64,000 nt of DNA from Ruminococcus sp. (lineage in GTDB: Bacteria > Bacillota > Clostridia > Oscillospirales > Ruminococcaceae), in contig JAFUXL010000011.1 of assembly GCA_017470905.1 (NCBI GenBank), positions 1-64,000 of the forward strand. Reading direction: 5' to 3'. Shown here piece by piece: positions 8,380 to 15,530 of this stretch. The position numbers and the translations under genes are program-made. Numbering within the stretch: the first letter of the stretch is position 1; each line of letters begins with the position of its first letter. The notes beneath the pieces are model-generated. The model saw only the letters and a program-made list of their open reading frames with translations. It was not told the DNA's origin and did not search any database.

Positions 8380-9048
8380 TTATTCAAGTGAGTAGCCTAT
8401 TCCACGTGCCGTCTTAATCTGTACGGGGGCGGAAATAACGCTTATTTTCTTGCGCAGGAATGATATGTAAACTTCGATGTTATTGTATTCAACATCGCTC
8501 TCGTAGCCCCATATTTTCTCGATAATGCGTTCTTTCGGGAGTATCTGTCTCGGATTTGCGATTAAAAGCTCCATTATCTGATATTCCTTAAGGCTTAATT
8601 TTATATCGTTTGCACCGTAGATTATGGAGCATTTGTTCTTGTTAAGTTCGAGACCGTTGAATGACATTTTATTATCGTCCACTATTTCGCCTCTTCTTCG
8701 GGTCAGCGCACGTACTCTTGCAAGAAGCTCACCCGTTACAAAGGGTTTCGTGAGGTAGTCGTCAGCTCCGCAGTCAAGACCGTTTATCTTGTCCTCGATT
8801 TCGCTCCTTGCGGTGAGCAGAAGAACGGGAGTATTTATCTTTTCTTTTCTTAAATTTTTAAGTATCTCAATGCCGTTCATTCCGGGGAGCATTATATCGA
8901 GAATAATTCCGTCGTAAACTCCCGTCAGGGCATTGTCAAGACCGTCAATTCCGTCATATACGGTATCGACAGAATACATATTTCTTTTAAGGATTTCCGA
9001 GAGAGCGTCAGCAAGCTGCATTTCGTCCTCAACTACAAGTATTTTCAT
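8380..9048 (-). CDS. OmpR-family response regulator
   Basis: A 222-residue two-component regulator. The receiver domain (1-120) has the acidic pair Glu7/Asp8, phosphoacceptor Asp51 (IILDIMLPG), Thr79-type switch (LLLTAR) and Lys in YLTKPF. The C-terminal winged helix (about 128-222) has the LSLKEYQIMELL and RGIGYSLE motifs. It is upstream of, and on the same strand as, the poly-Asp kinase, so they form a pair. An extended -10 (TGCTATAAT, 9181-9189) could start the transcript. The downstream beta-helix lipoprotein is a likely target or co-transcribed gene. Confidence 0.9.
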   Translation of the reverse strand: MKILVVEDEMQLADALSEILKRNMYSVDTVYDGIDGLDNALTGVYDGIILDIMLPGMNGIEILKNLRKEKINTPVLLLTARSEIEDKINGLDCGADDYLTKPFVTGELLARVRALTRRRGEIVDDNKMSFNGLELNKNKCSIIYGANDIKLSLKEYQIMELLIANPRQILPKERIIEKIWGYESDVEYNNIEVYISFLRKKISVISAPVQIKTARGIGYSLE

Positions 9049-9180
9049 ATAAAATTACCCCTTTCGTGTTTTGAGGATAACGCATTATTTTCACATTTTC
9101 CCTTATCCCTCCGCCGCAGGCGGTGGGATATTATTTCATTCTTATTTCAGACAATTAACGCAGTTATCCACTATACTTAT

Positions 9181-9189
9181 ATTATAGCA
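9181..9189 (-). promoter_or_regulatory. Extended -10 before the response regulator
   Basis: On the minus strand TGCTATAAT gives an extended -10, about 130 bases before the start codon. No good -35 is present. The rest of the 363-base gap (9049-9411) holds a palindromic repeat core (CCCTCCGCCGCAGGCGGTGGG, 9112-9132) and the divergent promoter at 9302. Confidence 0.45.
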
Positions 9190-9301
9190 TATATTCTTTA
9201 AATAAGCTTAAATATTTTTTTAATTTAAAAAAATTTCTGATAAAAAATCCCCGTGCTTTTTGTGCATATTTACAGTTTTCAGTATTTTTCACAAAGCGAT
9301 A

Positions 9302-9330
9302 TTGACTGTACGGAATATTTATGGTAAAAT
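9302..9330 (+). promoter_or_regulatory. SigA-type promoter for the TPR-like gene
   Basis: TTGACT at 9302-9307, 17-base spacer, TAAAAT at 9325-9330. It lies 82 bases before the start of the rightward gene. Confidence 0.65.
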
Positions 9331-9411
9331 TATGTTTGAAAACATCTTTTTTTATTCCATGCCTGCGGTGTGGATATACGGAAAAAATTATAATCTGGGA
9401 GGAATTTCAAT

Positions 9412-10158
9412 ATGCAGTCTACTCAGGAACGAAGAAAAGCTAAAATGGCAAAGGCTTTTCTGCCGTCCGTTTCTGCCGAACTGAAAAAATATGACGAATT
9501 GTATCAGCTCTATTGTCAGAAAGGCTATACAAAACAGCTTTGCGAGGAATATGCCGATGCCTTTATAAATGATGTGAAAAAACCGGCAAATGAGGATATT
9601 CTCCAGACGGCAAGGCTCTATGACATGATACACGACAACGATAATGCGGAATTTTATCTCGATATGTTAAGCGACAGAAAACTCGGCGGAGAGGAAAAAT
9701 ATGACTTCTGTATCCAGATGCTTAAAACAAGAAGCAAGCTCAATCACTGGCGTGATGCGGAGGATTTCAGGACGGAGAATATAAATTTTATGCAGAACCA
9801 TGCAGAGAAAACATCGCCGCAGAAAAAAGCCGATTTATATATCGCCCTCGCCCTTGCCGACTGCGCCGCAGCCTATTCCTATGACGGCGACTCCCTGACC
9901 AAACAGAAAAAATTCAACATGGCTTTCGGTATGCTCATGAAAAACGGATATAAGCCCCACGGCGCACACGATATGAAGCTGCTCGAAATACTGATAACGG
10001 GTGTTTACATATGCGCCTGTTCGGAAGATGTCTCCGAGATTGAAAATGCCGTACAGAATGCAAAAAGCTATCTGAGGATAATAGGAAATTTTGAATTTGA
10101 CTGGTGCAGTGATTATTATGAAAAGAGGATTTCCGATGCCGCAGTCATGATATTATAA
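9412..10158 (+). CDS. Hypothetical helical (TPR-like) protein
   Basis: Not recognised. It has 248 residues, no signal peptide and no membrane segment, and looks all-helical with paired amphipathic helices (for example YDELYQLYCQKGYTKQ and ADLYIALALADCAAAYS) that suggest tetratricopeptide-like repeats. The start ATG has GGGAGGA seven to eight bases upstream and a clear promoter at 9302. It is a single-gene unit closed by a terminator at 10170. A role as a protein-interaction module is an inference from fold impression only. Confidence 0.7.
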   Translation: MQSTQERRKAKMAKAFLPSVSAELKKYDELYQLYCQKGYTKQLCEEYADAFINDVKKPANEDILQTARLYDMIHDNDNAEFYLDMLSDRKLGGEEKYDFCIQMLKTRSKLNHWRDAEDFRTENINFMQNHAEKTSPQKKADLYIALALADCAAAYSYDGDSLTKQKKFNMAFGMLMKNGYKPHGAHDMKLLEILITGVYICACSEDVSEIENAVQNAKSYLRIIGNFEFDWCSDYYEKRISDAAVMIL

Positions 10159-10169
10159 TTAAAATTAAT

Positions 10170-10195
10170 TTCCCCGCCTTGCGGGGAATATTTTT
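10170..10195 (+). terminator. Intrinsic terminator of the TPR-like gene
   Basis: TTCCCCGC-ctt-GCGGGGAA followed by TATTTTTA, starting 12 bases after the stop codon. Confidence 0.85.
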
Positions 10196-10210
10196 ATGCC
10201 CGAAAACAAA

Positions 10211-10240
10211 AGACGGAAGCCGCATTACAGCCTCCGTCTT
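10211..10240 (-). terminator. Bidirectional terminator after ppdK
   Basis: AGACGGAaGC...GCcTCCGTCT forms a 9-bp stem with T-runs on both sides; on the minus strand it is followed by TTTTGTTTTC, fitting a terminator for ppdK. Confidence 0.75.
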
Positions 10241-10335
10241 ATTTAAAATCGTCAATTTGCGCCTTTGATACCTTGCGCTTTCGTTCACTTCGCTGCGCTC
10301 CGTTCACTTTCAGCGCAAGGGCGCAAATCTCCTCT
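10241..10335 (-). repeat. Solitary copy of the dnaK-type hairpin repeat
   Basis: Read on the minus strand, this matches the four tandem units before dnaK (26066-26449): same loop (GAAAGTGAACGGAGC, then GAAGTGAACGAA) and same 3' end GACGATTTTAAAT. The stems differ but stay paired: CTTGCGCT/AGCGCAAG here against CTTGTGAT/ATCACAAG there, and TTTGCGCC/GGCGCAAA here against TTTTTGCC/GGCAAAAA. It lies between the ppdK stop and its terminator, so it is probably in the ppdK 3' untranslated region. Confidence 0.75.
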
Positions 10336-10362
10336 GTTATAATTATTTTTTATGTCAGATTA

Positions 10363-12987
10363 TTACTTGTTGGCGATAGCAGCCTGTGCAGCAGCAAGAC
10401 GTGCAATCGGTACACGGAAGGGTGAGCATGATACATAATCAAGACCAATCCTGTGGCAGAATTCAACAGATGTCGGGTCGCCGCCGTGTTCGCCGCAGAT
10501 ACCGCAGTGAAGCTTGTCGTTTGTACCCTTACCCATCTTAACAGCCATATCCATAAGCTTGCCGACACCAATCTGGTCGAGCTTTGCAAACGGGTCGTTC
10601 TCGAAAATCTTCTTCTCGTAGTATGCGTTGAGGAACTTGCCTGCATCGTCACGAGAGAAGCCGTATGTCATCTGTGTGAGGTCGTTTGTACCGAAACAGA
10701 AGAAGTCTGCATTTGCAGCGATTTCGTCAGCAGTAAGAGCAGCACGGGGAATTTCAATCATCGTACCAACTTCATATTCAAGCTCTGCGCCGGCAGCCTT
10801 GATAGCGGCATCGGCAGTCTCAACAACTACCTTCTTAACGAACTTGAATTCCTTTACATCGCCAACGAGGGGTATCATGATTTCGGGCTTAACTGTCCAG
10901 TCGGGGTGGTTCTTCTTAACGTTGAGGGCAGCCTTGATGATAGCATTTGTCTGCATCTTTGCGATTTCGGGATATGTTACTGCAAGACGGCAGCCTCTGT
11001 GACCCATCATGGGGTTAAACTCGTGGAGTGAAGCGATTATATTCTTGATAGTCTCAACGGACTTGCCCTGTGCCTCAGCGAGAGCCTTGATGTCCTCTTC
11101 TTCGGTGGGAACAAATTCGTGGAGAGGCGGGTCGAGGAAACGGATAGTAACAGGGTTGCCCTCAAGAGCCTCATAGAGAGCCTCAAAGTCAGCCTGCTGC
11201 ATGGGTTCGATTTTAGCAAGAGCAGTTTCTCTTTCCTCAACTGTGTCGGAGCATATCATCTCACGGAAAGCAGCAATTCTTGCAGGGTCAAAGAACATAT
11301 GCTCTGTACGGCAGAGACCGATACCCTCCGCACCAAGCTCACGAGCCTTTTTAGCGTCAGCGGGTGTATCTGCATTGGTTCTTACCTTGAGTGTTCTGTA
11401 CTTGTCAGCCCAAGCCATAATTCTTCCGAATTCGCCTGCAATCTGAGCATCAACAGTGGGGATAATGCCCTCGTAGATGTTGCCTGTTGTACCGTCAATC
11501 GAGATAGCATCGCCCTCTTTGAATGTCTTGCCTGCAAGCTCAAACTTCTTGTTAGCCTCGTCCATCTTGATGTCGCCGCAGCCCGATACGCAGCATTCGC
11601 CCATACCACGAGCAACAACGGCAGCGTGTGAAGTCATGCCTCCACGAACTGTGAGGATACCTTCAGCGGCCTTCATGCCTGTGATGTCCTCGGGAGATGT
11701 TTCGAGACGAACGAGAACAACCTTTTCGCCTTTTTCAGCCCATGCGATAGCATCGTCTGCTGTGAATACTATCTTACCGCAGGCAGCTCCGGGAGATGCG
11801 CCGAGACCCTTGCCGATAGGAGTTGCAGACTTAAGAGCAGCAGCATCGAACTGGGGGTGGAGGAGAGTGTCGAGGTTTCTGGGGTCAATCATAGCAACAG
11901 CCTCCTGCTCTGTCTTCATGCCCTCGTCAACGAGGTCACAAGCGATTTTGAGAGCAGCCTGAGCGGTTCTCTTGCCGTTTCTTGTCTGGAGCATATAGAG
12001 CTTCTTGTTTTCAACAGTGAACTCCATATCCTGCATATCGTGGTAGTGATTTTCGAGGGTCTTGCAGACCTCAACGAACTGAGCATAAGCCTCAGGGAAT
12101 GTATCAGCCATCTGCTGGATAGGCATAGGAGTACGAACGCCTGCAACAACGTCCTCGCCCTGTGCATTTGTAAGAAATTCGCCCATGAGCTTCTTTTCGC
12201 CTGTAGCGGGGTCACGTGTGAATGCAACGCCTGTGCCGCAGTCATCGCCCATATTGCCGAATGCCATTGACTGAACGTTTACGGCAGTACCCCATGAGAA
12301 AGGAATGTCGTTGTCCATTCTGTAAACATTGGCTCTGGGGTTGTCCCATGAACGGAAAACAGCCTTGATTGCGCCCATAAGCTGTTCCTTGGGGTCGTCG
12401 GGGAAATCAACGCCGATTTTAGCTTTGTATTCGTCCTTGAACTGACCTGCAAGCACCTTGAGGTCATCAGCGGTAAGCTCAACGTCCTGAGTAACGCCTT
12501 TTTCCTCTTTCATTTTGTCGATAAGCTCTTCAAAATACTTCTTGCCGACTTCCATAACAACGTCGGAGTACATCTGGATAAATCTTCTGTAGCAGTCCCA
12601 AGCCCAGCGAGCGTTGCCTGATTTTTCGGCAATTGTGTTTACAACGGTTTCGTTGAGACCGAGGTTGAGGATAGTATCCATCATACCGGGCATTGAAGCT
12701 CTTGCGCCCGAACGAACGGAAACGAGGAGGGGATTTTCCTTATCGCCGAACTTCTTGCCTGTAATTTCTTCCATTTTGGTGATATACTCATTGATTTCGG
12801 CAATTATTTCATCGCTGATGCCGCCGTCCTCATAGTACTGAGTACAAGCCTCTGTTGTGATTGTGAAGCCCTGGGGAACAGGGAGACCGATGTTTGTCAT
12901 CTCAGCGAGGTTTGCGCCCTTACCGCCGAGAAGCTCTCTCATGTTTGCATTACCTTCTGAGAAAAGGTAGCAGTATTTTGTAGCCAT
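10363..12987 (-). CDS. ppdK: Pyruvate, phosphate dikinase
   Basis: Interconverts pyruvate, ATP and phosphate with phosphoenolpyruvate, AMP and pyrophosphate; in clostridial anaerobes it is part of PPi-linked glycolysis. The 874-residue length is typical. The N-terminal nucleotide-binding domain has LLGGKGANLAEM, the central swivelling domain carries the phospho-His in GGMTSHAAVVARG (His454), and the C-terminal PEP/pyruvate barrel has the Cys near the end in HCGICGEHGGDP. The ATG is preceded by GGAGG. It is a single-gene unit with an extended -10 upstream and a terminator downstream. Confidence 0.97.
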   Translation of the reverse strand: MATKYCYLFSEGNANMRELLGGKGANLAEMTNIGLPVPQGFTITTEACTQYYEDGGISDEIIAEINEYITKMEEITGKKFGDKENPLLVSVRSGARASMPGMMDTILNLGLNETVVNTIAEKSGNARWAWDCYRRFIQMYSDVVMEVGKKYFEELIDKMKEEKGVTQDVELTADDLKVLAGQFKDEYKAKIGVDFPDDPKEQLMGAIKAVFRSWDNPRANVYRMDNDIPFSWGTAVNVQSMAFGNMGDDCGTGVAFTRDPATGEKKLMGEFLTNAQGEDVVAGVRTPMPIQQMADTFPEAYAQFVEVCKTLENHYHDMQDMEFTVENKKLYMLQTRNGKRTAQAALKIACDLVDEGMKTEQEAVAMIDPRNLDTLLHPQFDAAALKSATPIGKGLGASPGAACGKIVFTADDAIAWAEKGEKVVLVRLETSPEDITGMKAAEGILTVRGGMTSHAAVVARGMGECCVSGCGDIKMDEANKKFELAGKTFKEGDAISIDGTTGNIYEGIIPTVDAQIAGEFGRIMAWADKYRTLKVRTNADTPADAKKARELGAEGIGLCRTEHMFFDPARIAAFREMICSDTVEERETALAKIEPMQQADFEALYEALEGNPVTIRFLDPPLHEFVPTEEEDIKALAEAQGKSVETIKNIIASLHEFNPMMGHRGCRLAVTYPEIAKMQTNAIIKAALNVKKNHPDWTVKPEIMIPLVGDVKEFKFVKKVVVETADAAIKAAGAELEYEVGTMIEIPRAALTADEIAANADFFCFGTNDLTQMTYGFSRDDAGKFLNAYYEKKIFENDPFAKLDQIGVGKLMDMAVKMGKGTNDKLHCGICGEHGGDPTSVEFCHRIGLDYVSCSPFRVPIARLAAAQAAIANK

Positions 12988-13046
12988 TGGTTGTGTACCT
13001 CCATTTTAACATTTGAGCGGAGAGTAGTATTCTCCTGCTTATAACT

Positions 13047-13055
13047 ATTATACCA
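13047..13055 (-). promoter_or_regulatory. Extended -10 promoter for ppdK
   Basis: TGGTATAAT on the minus strand, 60 bases before the ppdK ATG. No good -35. A short GGAGA/TCTCC inverted repeat follows in the leader (13017-13033). Confidence 0.55.
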
Positions 13056-13160
13056 TATTATGTAAGAAAATACTATATCCAATACATAAAAATTTTTGCG
13101 TTAGTTTTGTAGCATATTACACAAAAAATTGTGAAAAGAAATAAATATAGCAAAAAGTGC

Positions 13161-13188
13161 TTGCAATTATTGTTAAAGTTTGTAATAA
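13161..13188 (+). promoter_or_regulatory. Promoter for glmU
   Basis: TTGCAA (13161-13166), 16-base spacer, TAATAA (13183-13188), about 62 bases before the glmU start; divergent from the ppdK promoter. Confidence 0.5.
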
Positions 13189-13249
13189 TGGAAGTAAGTA
13201 TTTGTTATGCTTGAATTTGATTAAAATAACTGACAGGGGGTTTTTTTAT

Positions 13250-14614
13250 ATGAATAAAGCAGTTATCCTCGCAGGAGGACAGGGAAAGAGAATGAAAGCG
13301 GATATGCCAAAGCCGCTTTTCAAGGTATTGGGAGAGCCTATGCTCGAATGGGTCATATCCGCCTGCGAAAATTCGGAAATATCCGATATATGCATTATAA
13401 AGGGCTTCAGGGGAGAGATGATAGACGAATATCTTTCTGGAAGATACGAAACGGCTTTGCAGGCTGAACGTCTCGGAACGGGTCATGCCGTACAGCAGGC
13501 TATACCTTTCCTCGAAAAGGATACGGACGGAAATACTCTCGTACTCTGCGGCGATGCTCCGTTTATCGACAGCGAAACAATAAACCAGTCTCTCATGCTC
13601 CATGAGCAGAATAACAATTCTGTTACGGTCATAACCGCAGAGCTTGAAAATCCTTCTGGCTACGGAAGAATTATCCGTTCAAAAAACGGCATAAGCGGAA
13701 TTGTCGAACAGAAAGACGCAACGCAGGAGCAGAGGAATATAAAAGAGGTAAATTCCGGGGCTTACTGGTTCAGAACCGCCGACCTCATTTCACTTCTCGG
13801 CAAGCTCGAAAACAACAACGCACAGAAAGAATATTATCTCACCGATACGATTTCGATAGCCATATCCGAGGGCAAGAATGCAGGCGCATACAAATCCTCC
13901 AACCCCGATATAATAAAGGGCGCAAACAACAGAAAAGACCTGCTCGAACTCAATACATATGCAAGAAATATGGTTATCGAAAAGCACCTGGAAAACGGTG
14001 TCGAATTTGTCTGCACGGACGGAATTATCATCGAAAGAGATGTTGAAATAGGTGTCGGCACACAGATACTCCCCTCGACCGTGCTGCGCAAGGGTACGAA
14101 AATCGGCGAAAACTGCATTATAGGCTCAAATACTGTGATAGAGGGCTGCACTGTCGGGGATAATGTGATAATGAACAACGTTCAGGCTTACGGCTCTGTG
14201 ATTGAAAGCAATTCCGAGATAGGACCCTATGTGCATATCCGACCCGAAAGCAGAATATGCGAGGGCGCAAAGATAAGCGATTTCGTTGAGATAAAAAATT
14301 CTACCATAGGCAGAAAGACAGCCGTTGCACATCTTGTCTACATCGGCGACAGCGATATAGGAAAAAAAGCCAATATCGGAGCAGGAACTGTCACGGTGAA
14401 TTTTGACGGCATTTCAAAGAGCAGATGTACTGTCGGGGATTATGCCTTTATCGGCAGCAATACAAATCTCATAGCCCCCGTAAATCTCGGAAAAGCCGCA
14501 TATACCGCCGCAGGCACTACCATAACGAGGGATATTCCCGACTATGCGCTTGCCATAGGCAGGGGAGAACTCAAGATAAAAGAGGGCTATACCCGCAAAA
14601 AGCTCAATAAATAA
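13250..14614 (+). CDS. glmU: Bifunctional UDP-GlcNAc pyrophosphorylase / GlcN-1-P acetyltransferase
   Basis: GlmU makes UDP-N-acetylglucosamine for peptidoglycan and surface glycans. The 454 residues hold an N-terminal uridylyltransferase domain (LAGGQGKRM at 7-15, then LCGDAPF) and, from about 250, a left-handed beta-helix acetyltransferase with hexapeptide repeats and the IGPYVHIRP, GAGTVTVNFDG motifs. The start ATG 13250 was chosen because the LAGG motif follows at once and GGGGG lies nine bases upstream; an upstream extension is not conserved. Monocistronic, closed by a hairpin at 14648. Confidence 0.95.
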   Translation: MNKAVILAGGQGKRMKADMPKPLFKVLGEPMLEWVISACENSEISDICIIKGFRGEMIDEYLSGRYETALQAERLGTGHAVQQAIPFLEKDTDGNTLVLCGDAPFIDSETINQSLMLHEQNNNSVTVITAELENPSGYGRIIRSKNGISGIVEQKDATQEQRNIKEVNSGAYWFRTADLISLLGKLENNNAQKEYYLTDTISIAISEGKNAGAYKSSNPDIIKGANNRKDLLELNTYARNMVIEKHLENGVEFVCTDGIIIERDVEIGVGTQILPSTVLRKGTKIGENCIIGSNTVIEGCTVGDNVIMNNVQAYGSVIESNSEIGPYVHIRPESRICEGAKISDFVEIKNSTIGRKTAVAHLVYIGDSDIGKKANIGAGTVTVNFDGISKSRCTVGDYAFIGSNTNLIAPVNLGKAAYTAAGTTITRDIPDYALAIGRGELKIKEGYTRKKLNK

Positions 14615-14647
14615 GCGTTTGGTTCCTGTCCCACGCATAAAAATATT

Positions 14648-14670
14648 CCCCCTGCCTCTTCAGGCGGGGG
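14648..14670 (+). terminator. Terminator hairpin after glmU
   Basis: CCCCC-GCCT-cttc-AGGC-GGGGG followed by ATAATTTATATTT, 33 bases after the stop. The T-run is imperfect. Confidence 0.6.
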
Positions 14671-14690
14671 GATAATTTATATTTACAAAT

Positions 14691-15078
14691 GAAAAAGCAC
14701 TCGGCATTGGCACCCTCTCTCTTGCCAATGACGAATGCTTTCTCTTTCTGACATCTCCGCACCCTCTATACGGATTTGTCTTACGGCAGGTGCAAACACG
14801 AAGCACCGATACAGTTTCCCGTTTGACTGTAAATCTTCCCGAATTTCTTAAACTGTTTCAAGCCGCTGTTAGGCGTTCAAACATATTATAGGCATTAATG
14901 TTCGATAGTCGGCTTTTTTCAGAATATTTTGCTGTAAATGGTAATAATGTCAGGTGTTCGGCGGAGTTTAAGACCGAAACAACGGGTCGGACTGTATTTG
15001 CCACAATAAACAGGACACAATAATGTATCTGAATAAGCGGAGAGAATAGCCGAAAATAGCTGTTTAACCCCCTCCGAC
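14691..15078 (-). ncRNA. Candidate structured noncoding RNA (about 390 nt)
   Basis: A leftward promoter (15085-15113) and a long terminator hairpin (14694-14741: AAAGCATTCG...CGAGTGCTTT enclosing CATTGGC/GCCAATG, then TTTTTC) delimit a transcript without a credible reading frame. Inside are several stems: GACA-TCCG/CGGA-TGTC (about 14750-14780), GGTGC/GCACC (14789-14807), ACAGT/ACTGT (14811-14830) and AAGCCG/CGGCTT (14869-14914). I looked for RNase P, tmRNA, SRP and 6S RNA signatures and saw none. The only frame of note (64 codons) begins upstream of the expected transcription start and lacks a usable start. Confidence 0.5.
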
Positions 15079-15084
15079 AATTGT

Positions 15085-15113
15085 ATTATAGAACAAAAGA
15101 AAAAGATAATCAA
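15085..15113 (-). promoter_or_regulatory. Promoter for the candidate RNA
   Basis: On the minus strand: TTGATT (15113-15108), 17-base spacer, TATAAT (15090-15085). It points away from the synthetase gene and towards the structured region. Confidence 0.65.
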
Positions 15114-15489
15114 TTGATAATATTGCTTATTTTTAGCACTATATTGCTATAATTTTTTAAAAACAATAAATTAACATAATATTAATATATAAATTAATTT
15201 TATTTATATATATTTGGTTAATATTAAGAAATATGAATTATATAAATATAAGATATATTTATTAATTAATTATTATAAGTGCTTAATACAGCCTTTTTCG
15301 GCGGTTTGTAAATTTCCTGCCATTAAATAAATATTTTTTACTGAAATTATTAATATATAATGAATTATGTTAAAACACAAAAAATAATAATATTTTACAA
15401 ATTGTTTTTCCGTGCTTTTCCAAAAAAATTTTTCGGATTTTTTAAAAATTTCCGTTCTGCCGGAAAATCCATGCGCAATATTATATAAA
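15114..15489. other. Very AT-rich gene-free spacer
   Basis: Between the candidate RNA promoter and the terminator of the fusion synthetase gene, about 370 bases are nearly all A and T, with runs such as TTATTTATATATATTTGG. No reading frame, palindromic repeat or promoter of note was seen apart from scattered TATAAT-like words that are expected by chance. Confidence 0.6.
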
Positions 15490-15513
15490 AAAGGACAGCC
15501 AAAGCTGTCCTTT
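15490..15513 (-). terminator. Terminator of the HTH-cupin-synthetase gene
   Basis: AAAGGACAGC-tttg-GCTGTCCTTT followed by TTTTATAT on the minus strand, 18 bases after the stop. Confidence 0.88.
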
Positions 15514-15530
15514 CTGCCATTATTTTTAAA

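Noticed and set aside
14868..14880. attC-like GTTAGGC / GCCTAAC near the candidate RNA
   Set aside because: No matching partner core at a suitable distance, no integron integrase and no cassette array; chance occurrence.
14919..15113. 64-codon frame inside the candidate RNA
   Set aside because: Its start lies in the promoter, upstream of the expected transcription start, and there is no ribosome site for a later start.
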